From the IMG/VR virus record IMGVR_UViG_3300042446_001529, positions 1 to 64,000 of that record: a DNA stretch of 64,000 bases; one strand, written 5' to 3'. A program made the translations under genes and the position numbers. The first letter of the stretch is position 1; each line of letters starts with the position of its first letter. This DNA is from a virus. Below, piece after piece: positions 54,261-62,363 of the stretch. The notes under the pieces are model-generated. The model had not been told where the DNA came from and searched no databases. It saw only the letters and a list, made by a program, of their open reading frames with translations.

Positions 54261-54982
54261 AACTATGGGCATACGGTGATAGTTTTGTAGCAGGTGATCA
54301 GGATATTCCTGATCGGATCGACGCTATACTAGAAAACATGGAATATAATAGATATAATGTTAGTTTTGCATCAGTACTAGCAAAAAAACTTAATGTAACT
54401 TTAACAAATCGAGCAATTAGTGGGTGTAGTAATTTTGTTCAATTAGATCAGTTATGGTTAGATTGCACTAACATGTCTTCTGATGATCTAATATTGTTTG
54501 GCATTACTACACCTCTGCGTGATAGATTTATGATACCTCATCTAGCTCCTGAATTTTTAAGAAAAACTCGTGGACCGGGATTAATAAATCGATCATTATT
54601 ACACGACCACCCTGACACTAGGATTTGCACAATTGACACATTCTATACATTTTCTGTATTAGAAAAACTAGAAAAAATGTATAATCTTAATATAGTTAAA
54701 TTTAATTTGTTTCATGACCCATTACAAGATGCATCAGAAGAAGATATAAAAAAATTTAATTTCAACAACTATATTGGGCTTGCCACGCCGGGAAACACCC
54801 TACTCGATATATTAACTGACAATTGGGGCAACGGTGTTCCAAGGATTTCTGATCACAGCAAGTGGAAGCCCCCAGTTGAATACAAACATTTATTCACTCA
54901 AAATTCTCATCCCAATATCGAAGGCCACAAAAAAATAGCTGTATGGTTGGAAAATGAATTAAAAAAAATGCAGGCTATTTAA
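54257..54982 (+). CDS. SGNH/GDSL hydrolase-like protein 2
   Basis: The ATG at 54257, in an ATGA overlap and with GGGAG upstream, gives a 241-residue protein; a start at 54239 would add six residues. GDSF is at 7-10 (nucleophile Ser9), and SHPNIEGHKKIA near 217-228 supplies the catalytic His of the family (Asp/Asn-x-x-His pattern). The NRAISGCSN segment near residue 48 fits block II. It is probably a carbohydrate acyl-esterase or acyltransferase for the same glycan as its partner at 49912. Confidence 0.72.
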   Translation: MKLWAYGDSFVAGDQDIPDRIDAILENMEYNRYNVSFASVLAKKLNVTLTNRAISGCSNFVQLDQLWLDCTNMSSDDLILFGITTPLRDRFMIPHLAPEFLRKTRGPGLINRSLLHDHPDTRICTIDTFYTFSVLEKLEKMYNLNIVKFNLFHDPLQDASEEDIKKFNFNNYIGLATPGNTLLDILTDNWGNGVPRISDHSKWKPPVEYKHLFTQNSHPNIEGHKKIAVWLENELKKMQAI

Positions 54983-54983
54983 A

Positions 54984-55760
54984 ATGGAATTTACATTAGA
55001 TCGAAATTGGCGTAAAGGGTTGGGAACAGAGTTAATAGTCTTATGTACCTTACTAGACTATAAAGTTTCACAGCTTAATATTAATAAAAGTTTAAATAAC
55101 ACCAATTTTGAAAAATATAAAAAAATTTTTAATATCTCAGACGATATATTACGAATACATCAAACAACTGATTTACAAAATGAAATAGAACCTAGCGATA
55201 TTTTTAAAATCTATAGTCCCTATTACAAACTATCAAATAATAAACAAAACAAAAGATTTATCGGTATTGCCGCTTATCAAGATAGTCAAGCATTTGAAAA
55301 TCCAGGACTAGTATACCCTGAATCAAAATACTATCCTATACAAAAATATTCAGAATTATACAAACTTTTAAAATTATTTGGTTGGGAAGTAATTACATTA
55401 GATAGTAAAGATGTTTCTGTAGAAGAAAAAGTTAATCTAATATCAAATTATTGTGAATGTGTTATTGGATACGAAGGTGGTATTGCTCATTTGTGTCATA
55501 TGCTAGATGTACCTTACATAATGTTTCCTTGGAAAACTTCATTTGACGCCAAATTGCTTCACTTAGATAAAAAAACTTTTTTCTTAGATTCATTTGATCG
55601 AATACTATCTTGGACCAAGGAAGATCTAGATAAATGTATTAATGACTTACACAGCGGAATAACTAACAATGAGTTAGTAAATAACAAACAATTAATAACA
55701 AAAAGACTAATTGGCCATTCAGTGTCTAACGAAGAAAAAAAATTTCTATCATCTAAATGA
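54984..55760 (+). CDS. GT-B-type glycosyltransferase-like protein
   Basis: The 258-residue protein is Asn/Lys-rich with a C-terminal half like heptosyltransferase and other GT-B enzymes: RFIGIAAYQDSQAF strand, YPIQKYSELYKLLKLFGWEV, then IGYEGGIAHLCHMLDVPYIM around residue 170, where the GG-x-x-H block binds the nucleotide. The N-terminal domain is short for the family. Start is one base after the SGNH stop. Donor and acceptor unknown. Confidence 0.6.
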   Translation: MEFTLDRNWRKGLGTELIVLCTLLDYKVSQLNINKSLNNTNFEKYKKIFNISDDILRIHQTTDLQNEIEPSDIFKIYSPYYKLSNNKQNKRFIGIAAYQDSQAFENPGLVYPESKYYPIQKYSELYKLLKLFGWEVITLDSKDVSVEEKVNLISNYCECVIGYEGGIAHLCHMLDVPYIMFPWKTSFDAKLLHLDKKTFFLDSFDRILSWTKEDLDKCINDLHSGITNNELVNNKQLITKRLIGHSVSNEEKKFLSSK

Positions 55761-56428
55761 ATAAAATAAATTTTACATACAACAACATACGTGAAGAATT
55801 AAAACAATGTTTCTTAGAAAAACCATTTAGTTGTACTTATGGGTGGATTATTAATTGGATTAATTTAGAAATTTCTAAATTGCCGCAAGGATCTTTGATT
55901 TTAGAAATGGGTACGTTTGTTGGAGGATCTACTTGTTTATTAGCGAAAGATAATCAACACGTGATTATACATACAATTGATTTAAATAAATTCGAAGAAA
56001 ATAACCATATGTTAGAATCAATGAGGAGTTCACATAATCTACCTCTACTAACATCCTTAGATTTATTAGAAATTCAAAAAATGCATATTGAAGATTTTCC
56101 AAATATTATACCTCATACAGGAGATAGTAAATCTTTAGATCTTAAAGATCTTTCAGTGGTGTTTATTGATGCTGGACACAGTGAAGATGAGGTTACTGCA
56201 GATTTAAACTATGCATGGGATCGATTATTAGACGGCGGCTGCATATTTGGCGACGATATTAATTCTCCTATGGTTTATAATGCTTTTACAAAATTTGCAA
56301 GAACAAAAGATGTAGAATTAACCTTATACAGTAAATGTGCTAGGATTCGAAAAACTGATAAAATAAGTCCAGATATTAGATTTTTTGATTTTGAACTTTC
56401 TAGTGATATATTAATTGCAAAATTTTAA
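55757..56428 (+). CDS. Class I SAM-dependent methyltransferase
   Basis: The 223-residue protein has a Rossmann methyltransferase pattern: motif I LILEMGTFVGGSTCLLA (about 47-63), HTIDL for motif II, VVFIDAGHSEDEVTADL (about 134-150) and LLDGGCIFGDD. The arrangement matches the Methyltransf_24 type used on sugars and small molecules. It fits terminal O-methylation of a glycan built by the neighbouring enzymes. ATG overlaps the previous stop, and the gene ends in TAATG with the next. Confidence 0.8.
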   Translation: MNKINFTYNNIREELKQCFLEKPFSCTYGWIINWINLEISKLPQGSLILEMGTFVGGSTCLLAKDNQHVIIHTIDLNKFEENNHMLESMRSSHNLPLLTSLDLLEIQKMHIEDFPNIIPHTGDSKSLDLKDLSVVFIDAGHSEDEVTADLNYAWDRLLDGGCIFGDDINSPMVYNAFTKFARTKDVELTLYSKCARIRKTDKISPDIRFFDFELSSDILIAKF

Positions 56429-58470
56429 TGAAAAAAAATATTCCAATAGTCAAAGCAACACTACACAAACCTGTAGATTTAGATGATAAACATTTAAAAA
56501 TAATGGAAGCTATACTTCCTTATGCTAGATCTACACCTCAGAAAAATCTCACAGAAGTAGTTATTAATAATGTTACTAGAAAATCTAAAGTAAGATTTTT
56601 CTTATTGCCTGAATGGGCCATTAATTTTCCACCTTACAATCTAGCAAGATTGATATCGGTTGCCAAAGAAGCAGGATACAGTGCTGACGGAGTTGATTTA
56701 AACATCAAAGCATACAAAGATAAATCTAATTGGGATATCGACTTTAATCCTTGGCACGGCAGCAAAGAGTGGAGATGGATGGGAGAGTCATATCATCAGC
56801 ACCTGCACAAATATATGCAGCCATTGATGGAAAAATATATAAAACAAATTGAAACAGACAGGGTGGATATTGTTGGATTCAGTTTATATTACTGCAATCA
56901 AGAACCAACGGATTGGATGGCATCTGAAATTAAACGAAGATATCCGCATGTTAAAATTATGGTAGGCGGCCCGCAGTGCCACGCATTTCCTCCTGGACCA
57001 GATAAACCGTATTATGATTATGTTGTATCTGGAGAAGGCGAAGAAATGCTGCTTAAAGTTTTAGATGAAATAGAGACAGATAACGCATCGTCTTTACAGG
57101 TAACTATAGCACAACAAGAAGGACAGAGATTAGATCTAGATCGATTACCTTGGGCAGATTACAGTCATTTTGAGTTGTCAGAATATCAAATGCCCAACGG
57201 AGTTAACGCTGAATTTAGTAGAGGATGTACTGCCAAGTGTGTGTTTTGCAGTGAAACACATTTTTGGAAATACAGAGGACGATCGGCTAAAAACACCTTA
57301 AATGAAATTGTTCATTTGTACAACAACTACGGAATAGATTTTGTTTGGTTCCTTGACAGCCTAGTGAATGGTAACATAAATGAATTAAGAGCATTTTGTA
57401 AAGGAGTCATTGCCAGCGGAATTAAAATTAATTGGACTGGATATGCTCGTTGTAATGAAAAGATGGACTTTAAATATTATCAAGACCTTGCAGGATCTGG
57501 ATGTAAGATGTTGAGTTACGGAATAGAATCTGGGTCTAACAAAGTTCTTAAAGACATGGATAAACGTGTTACTGTTGATGAAATAGAACAAAACCTGTAT
57601 CACGGGTCATTGGTCGGAGTAGAAGCTCATACTAATTGGATCATAGGATTTCCTACAGAAGAGATGCAACACTTTTACGAGTCTTTGAATCTAATATGGC
57701 GTAATCGTTCTTACATAGAAGTAATTGCGTGTGGACACGGATTCACAGAGCCGCCCGATACAATTTTATCTCAAAACTCTGAAAAATACGGAATGATAAA
57801 AGCCTATTATATGAATAATTGGATCACACATGATTTTAGAAATTCAAAAGTTCATCGAGCAATAAGATTAGTTACATTTAATATCTTTTTAGAACATACT
57901 CCAAAAGCTGGATTGGTTAATAAACTAACAGGCGGTAATTTTGCTAATTTTAGCACAGACAAATATCACAAAATTAAATTTCACAAGAATAGGGTATTAA
58001 ACTCTATAGAATATGAAAATTTTGATTTTAATATAATTAACCCTAATATTAATCCGTTGGCCGATAGCGTAGTAAATGAAATATGGCCTTTGTTACGATT
58101 GCTATGGAGAGCACGTGGAGGATACGAAATTGACGTAGCAATTACTCCAGACGATATTAATAACGAGTTTGGAACTAGACTAGGGTGTAATTTAACAGCC
58201 ATTTACAATTTTAAAATAACAGCCTCAGGAGAATGGTTGGCCGATTTTAAATTTAATTTTAAACAAGATACCGATGCTTGGAAATATCAGGATTATTCTA
58301 GAGAAACTTCTATGTCGGCTAAACGTGCTAGAACATTAGCAGTGCCAGGGAGTAATGGTGAAAGTGATTGGACTACAGCAAAGTATGACGTGCATTTAAA
58401 ACTAATTGAAGAATTAAAAGACACAGATTTCAGTTTTAATTACCACTACCAAGATTCTGGTAAATGGTAA
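56428..58470 (+). CDS. B12-binding-like radical SAM enzyme 6
   Basis: The 680-residue protein has a Rossmann-like cobalamin-binding-type domain (about 55-215: FFLLPEWAINFPPYNLARLI, IVGFSLYYCN, IMVGGPQCHAFPPGP, YVVSGEGEEMLLKVL), then the radical SAM motif CTAKCVFC at 267-274 and FLDSLVNGN and GIESGSNKVLKDMDK segments. The DxHxxG cobalamin ligand is absent, as in BchE-like and many other members. Such enzymes methylate or rearrange carbon centres. It is the last gene of the island; its stop abuts the stop of the convergent minus-strand gene. Confidence 0.87.
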   Translation: MKKNIPIVKATLHKPVDLDDKHLKIMEAILPYARSTPQKNLTEVVINNVTRKSKVRFFLLPEWAINFPPYNLARLISVAKEAGYSADGVDLNIKAYKDKSNWDIDFNPWHGSKEWRWMGESYHQHLHKYMQPLMEKYIKQIETDRVDIVGFSLYYCNQEPTDWMASEIKRRYPHVKIMVGGPQCHAFPPGPDKPYYDYVVSGEGEEMLLKVLDEIETDNASSLQVTIAQQEGQRLDLDRLPWADYSHFELSEYQMPNGVNAEFSRGCTAKCVFCSETHFWKYRGRSAKNTLNEIVHLYNNYGIDFVWFLDSLVNGNINELRAFCKGVIASGIKINWTGYARCNEKMDFKYYQDLAGSGCKMLSYGIESGSNKVLKDMDKRVTVDEIEQNLYHGSLVGVEAHTNWIIGFPTEEMQHFYESLNLIWRNRSYIEVIACGHGFTEPPDTILSQNSEKYGMIKAYYMNNWITHDFRNSKVHRAIRLVTFNIFLEHTPKAGLVNKLTGGNFANFSTDKYHKIKFHKNRVLNSIEYENFDFNIINPNINPLADSVVNEIWPLLRLLWRARGGYEIDVAITPDDINNEFGTRLGCNLTAIYNFKITASGEWLADFKFNFKQDTDAWKYQDYSRETSMSAKRARTLAVPGSNGESDWTTAKYDVHLKLIEELKDTDFSFNYHYQDSGKW

Positions 58471-58776
58471 TTAAAATAGTTTGTTTGTTTCGCTAGCAAT
58501 ATCGTTTTTCAAACGAGATATATCAACTTTAAAATCGATCTTTTTGATTTCATCCTTGTATTCTTGGAGTGTGTTAAGCAATACGTCAGCAATGCTTTCG
58601 GAAGTTTGTTTGGTCAATTCGCTTTTCACATCGATTTCCCATACTCTGCCATCTATAAAATCCAGTCGTACTGAATCCAGATACGCCACAGGCATGGTAT
58701 TCATATAAAGATCTTCAAAAACCTCCGGCCATTCTTTCACAAGATGGCGTGGAGGTTTGAACAAAGGATTAGGCAT
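58471..58776 (-). CDS. Conserved T4-like phage protein, unknown function
   Basis: The ATG at 58776 gives a 101-residue protein starting MPNPLFKPPRHLVKEWPEVF; a longer frame upstream runs inside the neighbouring gene and is not needed. The pieces FEDLYMNTMPVAYLDSVRLDF and FKVDISRLKNDI are of a type I remember from cyanophage proteins. Predicted mixed alpha/beta, acidic. It overlaps the preceding gene by eight bases. No function is apparent. Confidence 0.72.
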   Translation of the reverse strand: MPNPLFKPPRHLVKEWPEVFEDLYMNTMPVAYLDSVRLDFIDGRVWEIDVKSELTKQTSESIADVLLNTLQEYKDEIKKIDFKVDISRLKNDIASETNKLF

Positions 58777-59410
58777 CAGCAGTTTCTTCTGCCTTTTTAA
58801 CCTTCTTGACTGTGGGATCAAGATCTTCTGCTTCTTTACGTAATCTTGCTGCTTCTTTATACATGGCATCAGCTTGACTGCGATAGCTCTTGGCAATATC
58901 TTTATCAGATAATGCTTCGTTTGATGCAGCTTGAGCACGTAATGGTGCAGGAATGTCTGAATCTACTGCAGGAGCGATATCATTTACTGAAGCTACATCG
59001 GCTTTAGCGGACGGAGCACCTGCTACAAATGTGCATAGATCATCTACGGTGCAGTTCTTCTGTTCTGCTATCAGTGTGTTAAGATTAGCTAACAGCACAG
59101 TATCGTTGGTAGTAGGAGTCATCATCACAGCATCAGTGGCTACTTTTACTAGTCTGTTATCAGCCTGCATGGCCCGCAGCATAGGTCTGCCGTCTGGGAA
59201 TGGGCGTATGTGCATGATTTCGCCAAACTCAAATGCGTCCTGCGCTTGATCAGTTTCTATCAAAGTCATAATTGAATCATGATACTGATCTGGCAGTTGC
59301 GCTACCGGTAATACTAGAGCCATATTTGACTCTCCTGGCAGAGTTCTAAACACCACTATGACTTTAGCACCTGTGTTTTGAATTCTGCCTATGTGTTTTA
59401 AGCTTCTCAT
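58769..59410 (-). CDS. Conserved phage protein with alanine-rich helical C-terminus
   Basis: The 213-residue protein starts MRSLKHIGRIQNTGAKVIVV and continues with FRTLPGESNMALVLPVAQLP, a compact beta-rich N-terminal domain (about 1-100), then a Ala/Asp/Pro linker and a charged C-terminal helix rich in Ala, Lys and Glu. AAGGAAG lies upstream of the ATG. It is similar in start to proteins in marine T4-like genomes. No known function; low-complexity end suggests interaction with a partner. Confidence 0.7.
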   Translation of the reverse strand: MRSLKHIGRIQNTGAKVIVVFRTLPGESNMALVLPVAQLPDQYHDSIMTLIETDQAQDAFEFGEIMHIRPFPDGRPMLRAMQADNRLVKVATDAVMMTPTTNDTVLLANLNTLIAEQKNCTVDDLCTFVAGAPSAKADVASVNDIAPAVDSDIPAPLRAQAASNEALSDKDIAKSYRSQADAMYKEAARLRKEAEDLDPTVKKVKKAEETADA

Positions 59411-59650
59411 TTAGGCTTCCTTTTTAGATACAGCTTCAAGGAAGGCATTTAGTTTGTTGAAACTTTTACCAACTGCTTCCAATTCTGCTGCTTTGAACGC
59501 TCCTCTACTTGTTGCAACTTCGATGATATTTTTTACGGCTAACAGATCGCTGATATTTAAATCAGGACCTTGTGCTGCAGGTGCTTCTGTTGCCGCAGGC
59601 GCTGCTTGGGCTGGTGTCTCTACGACTTGATCTTTAACTTCTTCTGACAT
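59411..59650 (-). CDS. Small conserved phage protein (Ala/Pro-rich N-terminus)
   Basis: A 79-residue product from the ATG at 59650, chosen because AAGGAGA lies just upstream; a longer reading from 59674 has no ribosome site. Residues 1-30 are Ala/Pro/Glu-rich and likely disordered. Residues 31-79 contain LLAVKNIIEVATSRGAFKAA and a following helix, which I remember from cyanophage proteins of this length. Function unknown. Confidence 0.7.
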   Translation of the reverse strand: MSEEVKDQVVETPAQAAPAATEAPAAQGPDLNISDLLAVKNIIEVATSRGAFKAAELEAVGKSFNKLNAFLEAVSKKEA

Positions 59651-59919
59651 TAGTTTCTCCTTAGATGTGGGCATGCAAGCATGAAATAGGTTAATTCTTT
59701 TTGATCTTCAAAACCTACGAAATGCGAAGATCTTAAATTTCCACTCTGGTCTAGAGCAGGTTTTTTGCAGATATAATATCTGCCCTTGAGTTTGACTTTG
59801 ATCCAATCTTCGATGCCTTCAAATATTTCAGATTCTGAAATATTCAATTCAGTGAAATGTGGGGCCACAGTCTTCAGCTTGCGCTGTTGCAGTACGTCCA
59901 TTGGATTAAGGTCAAACAT
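59650..59919 (-). CDS. Hypothetical small phage protein
   Basis: An 89-residue protein with a WIKVKLKGRYYICKKP beta pair in the middle. Its stop overlaps the next start (TAATG). A perfect late octamer ends only eight bases before its ATG, so its message would have almost no leader; an in-frame ATG seven codons in at 59901 is an alternative. No family recognised. Confidence 0.65.
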   Translation of the reverse strand: MFDLNPMDVLQQRKLKTVAPHFTELNISESEIFEGIEDWIKVKLKGRYYICKKPALDQSGNLRSSHFVGFEDQKELTYFMLACPHLRRN

Positions 59920-59927
59920 AGTGAAAA

Positions 59928-59935
59928 TATTTATA
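59928..59935 (-). promoter_or_regulatory. T4-type late promoter box TATAAATA (minus strand)
   Basis: Exact late octamer on the minus strand. It lies just eight bases upstream of the ATG at 59919, much closer than the other late boxes (25-32), so any transcript would start within a few bases of the start codon. Confidence 0.6.
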
Positions 59936-59943
59936 CAGGGGGA

Positions 59944-60342
59944 TTATTCGGGGGTGGATTCTTGGCTAAGTCTTTTGCTCATGGCTCTATTGTGCCCTAG
60001 CTTTCTAACATCACCACTGAGTAGATATAGTTCAAAAGCAGCTTTTTCCTTCATTACTATGATGTGTTTTTTATTGACGAAGAAAGGTGAATCGATATAG
60101 TTGTCTAACCAAAGCAGTACCTGTGGAGTAAATGCAAATTCTTTGGGGAATTCTATCTTGTAGGTTTTAATTTTGGCATGTTTCTCAATGAATTCGAGAG
60201 CCTGTTCGGTTAGTCTTAAACCGCCTTGATCTTTTTTTCGAAAACTCCACCACCATACAGCTTTGTAGTCTTTGATGTTTTTTTCATTAACGGGTAATTC
60301 TGCTGCCTGCAAGAACGCCTTAGTGTAGGCATCTTTGTTCAT
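59944..60342 (-). CDS. Conserved T4-like phage protein, unknown function
   Basis: The ATG at 60342, one base after the preceding stop, gives 132 residues beginning MNKDAYTKAFLQAA. It carries YKAVWWWSFRKKD near residue 28 and KTYKIEFPKEFAFTPQVLLW near residue 60, then LYLLSGDVRKLGHNRAMSKR. The same segments are remembered from cyanophage hypothetical proteins. A longer frame starting at 60384 lies inside the upstream gene and has no support. Function unknown. Confidence 0.72.
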   Translation of the reverse strand: MNKDAYTKAFLQAAELPVNEKNIKDYKAVWWWSFRKKDQGGLRLTEQALEFIEKHAKIKTYKIEFPKEFAFTPQVLLWLDNYIDSPFFVNKKHIIVMKEKAAFELYLLSGDVRKLGHNRAMSKRLSQESTPE

Positions 60343-60343
60343 G

Positions 60344-60628
60344 TCATTTAATCTCTTCACCTGCAGTGAGTTTATATACAGCAAAGTCTTTGGTCTTGAA
60401 TAATCGATTTAATTTTTTTGCCAAATTATGTGCGTGACCTGGATTTGAAAAAGAAACTTTTTTATATTTGGGTCCAGGATAACTAGCAATTAAACTACCG
60501 CTCTTGAGATTGAAAGGCTGGCCGTTGTAGAACACAGCCCAGATAGCTTCTGAATCGAGAATTTGCTCAACCTTGTAGGTTTCTTTGTTAGCATATTCTA
60601 AAAGAATTTTAGGTTTGGGTCTACTCAT
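60344..60628 (-). CDS. Conserved T4-like phage protein, unknown function
   Basis: A 94-residue protein with an IWAVFYNGQPFNLKSG segment, a YPGPKYKKVSFSNPGHAHNL segment and an AKKLNRLFKTKDFAV helix; small and basic. These match remembered proteins in marine T4-like phages. A perfect late box lies 27 bases upstream of the ATG, so it heads a short late unit that reads into the gene at 60342. No function apparent. Confidence 0.75.
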   Translation of the reverse strand: MSRPKPKILLEYANKETYKVEQILDSEAIWAVFYNGQPFNLKSGSLIASYPGPKYKKVSFSNPGHAHNLAKKLNRLFKTKDFAVYKLTAGEEIK

Positions 60629-60655
60629 ATACGTGTTCCTAATTAACCACGTATA

Positions 60656-60663
60656 TATTTATA
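60656..60663 (-). promoter_or_regulatory. T4-type late promoter box TATAAATA (minus strand)
   Basis: Exact late octamer on the minus strand, ending 27 bases before the ATG at 60628, in the 40-base gap after the next upstream gene. It separates a late unit from the early-type block to its right. Confidence 0.72.
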
Positions 60664-60668
60664 TCTTT

Positions 60669-60917
60669 TTAGAACTTGCCGCCGTCGAATTTTACGTCTA
60701 TTTGAGTGGTTGATTCTTTGATTGCTGCTAGCATTTGATGTATTTCGCCCACAGTCTTGCTTAGTTTAGCAGACATGAGTGCTAGTTCTGTGGTCAGATC
60801 ACGTGCTTCTTGTAAACTAATGCGTATTTCTTTTTGTTGACTGCGTTCAGCTACTTGAATTCTCTGCAACAGTTTCTGTATAGTGGGCAGTGTATCTGGT
60901 AGATTATTTTGCGACAT
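60669..60917 (-). CDS. Small helical phage protein
   Basis: An 82-residue protein, almost fully helical with heptad-like spacing (ARDLTTELALMSAKLSKTVG) and a short beta-like end (TQIDVKFDGGKF). It may form a coiled coil. The ATG overlaps the preceding stop by 14 bases, so it is coupled to the gene at 60904. Similar short proteins are found near RNase H in marine T4-like phages. Function unknown. Confidence 0.65.
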   Translation of the reverse strand: MSQNNLPDTLPTIQKLLQRIQVAERSQQKEIRISLQEARDLTTELALMSAKLSKTVGEIHQMLAAIKESTTQIDVKFDGGKF

Positions 60918-61380
60918 TAGCCAACACCTGTTTCATTTCTAATTCTGTTTTGAACGGACCTTTATATGGATATCGTTCCAGCGTGATTTTTTTTGGACAA
61001 AAACTTTTGACCCATCCTTTGTCAAATTTTATACAGTAGTAACCTGCACAGTATAAACTCTTGGAATCGCTGCTCTTAGTGAATAGCGGCAGCTTCTTAC
61101 GAATATCAAACATGGCATTGTGAGGTTCGGCACTGGTGGCGTATCCATGAACCTCATTAGGTAGAGCTGTGTCGGCTTCCTTGACAATTTTTACTGTGAA
61201 AAACTTTTTACCAAACTGACGAGTTAGACTGTCTTTGGTTTCGTAAATTGTTACCCCTGTCTCATTGCTCATAAAAAATCTATTGTCGTCGTCTTTTCTT
61301 AGAGTGGCAATCTTTTCACCGTTCTCCTCTACGATCCAAAATTTATTTGCTATGATAGGTTTAGCATGTATGTCTGTCAT
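60904..61380 (-). CDS. Conserved T4-like phage protein, unknown function
   Basis: The 158-residue protein has an N-terminal beta-rich part (KFWIVEENGEKIATLRKD) and a C-terminal YCAGYYCIKFDKGWVKSFCP segment with four cysteines, followed by KITLERYPYKGPFKTELEM. The cysteine pattern is not a recognised zinc motif. It overlaps RNase H by four bases, suggesting the same transcript and some link to DNA metabolism, but no activity can be read. Confidence 0.7.
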   Translation of the reverse strand: MTDIHAKPIIANKFWIVEENGEKIATLRKDDDNRFFMSNETGVTIYETKDSLTRQFGKKFFTVKIVKEADTALPNEVHGYATSAEPHNAMFDIRKKLPLFTKSSDSKSLYCAGYYCIKFDKGWVKSFCPKKITLERYPYKGPFKTELEMKQVLANVAK

Positions 61381-62363
61381 TGTGTATATCTCGCATTAAG
61401 TGGTTCTGCATAACTCTGTGCCTGATCAGCAATCTTTTTCAAATCCCATAGATTACAGAACTTGATTAATCTTATACCAACTTGACTCACGTTCTTTTGT
61501 TCAGCAGTGGCAGTGGCAATAGTGTTTACAATTATCTCTTTGATGTCGTCGGGTTGGTGACTTAGATCGATCAGTCGACGATTGCGTTCATAATCTTCTA
61601 ACACACGATGTTCTTCACCGTTGTGATCAGACCACCTCTGAAGCATGAGATTGTTCCACGCATATCCTTTGCTGTTACGATCTTCGAACGCTTCACTAAG
61701 ACCCACTTTTTTGCTTGTGCCTTTAGTACGCACACCTGGATACGCCGAGAAGACATTATCACTGGTATCACCACGCATGCATTTTTCAAACAACAACCAT
61801 TCTGGATTAGGTGCTGCTTTTGGCTCTTGTGTTTTTTTGTCAATGATGGGCTTGCCTTTGTCATCAAAAATTCCTTTGTCAGTGATAACATGTTCCATAA
61901 CACCATTGTATTGTGTGACATTGGGTGCAATCAATTGAACGAAGTCTGTGTCTGTGCTGATGATCACATGTTTGTCATTTGGATGTGTTTGTATCCAACC
62001 AGCAATTAAATCATCTGCTTCTAATTGTGAATTTTGTAAAACAGTGCAGTTAGTTTTTTCTGCGATAAAGTCTTTGAACGTGTCAAATGCTTCCCAGAAG
62101 ATTTTGTCTTCTTCTTGTTCTTTTTCTGTGTGTGCGGCACGAGCATCTGAACGATTACGCTTGTAAGGAGCATAGTAGTCCTTGCGCCACGATCTACCCT
62201 CTAAACAGAAGATAACATGACTACCTTCGAACTGCTGCCATGCTTTGCGAATACTGTTTAATGTGATGTGAAATGCCATGCCTAGTTTGATATCAGCGTC
62301 ACCGTTGATAACGTGACGAGCACGAAAGAATGTGTTTGCTGTATCAACTAAGATATAATTCAT
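61377..62363 (-). CDS. rnh: RNase H / 5'-3' exonuclease (T4 Rnh, FEN-1 family)
   Basis: The 328-residue protein has the acidic sites of the FEN/PIN nuclease fold in order: YILVDTANTFF with D7, FCLEGRSWRKDYYAPYKRNR near 52-72, LEADDLIAGW near 114-124 and ISTDTDFVQL near 135-145. The KCMRGDTSDNV helix-hairpin start follows at about 195. In T4, RNase H removes RNA primers from lagging-strand fragments. Length is close to T4 Rnh (305). The gene overlaps both neighbours by four bases. Confidence 0.92.
   Translation of the reverse strand: MNYILVDTANTFFRARHVINGDADIKLGMAFHITLNSIRKAWQQFEGSHVIFCLEGRSWRKDYYAPYKRNRSDARAAHTEKEQEEDKIFWEAFDTFKDFIAEKTNCTVLQNSQLEADDLIAGWIQTHPNDKHVIISTDTDFVQLIAPNVTQYNGVMEHVITDKGIFDDKGKPIIDKKTQEPKAAPNPEWLLFEKCMRGDTSDNVFSAYPGVRTKGTSKKVGLSEAFEDRNSKGYAWNNLMLQRWSDHNGEEHRVLEDYERNRRLIDLSHQPDDIKEIIVNTIATATAEQKNVSQVGIRLIKFCNLWDLKKIADQAQSYAEPLNARYTQ

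Noticed and set aside
58777-58938. 54-residue extension of the 101-residue conserved protein
   Set aside because: It overlaps the neighbouring gene entirely and is rich in Lys/Gln typical of an out-of-frame reading; the ATG at 58776 starts at the conserved MPNPLF.
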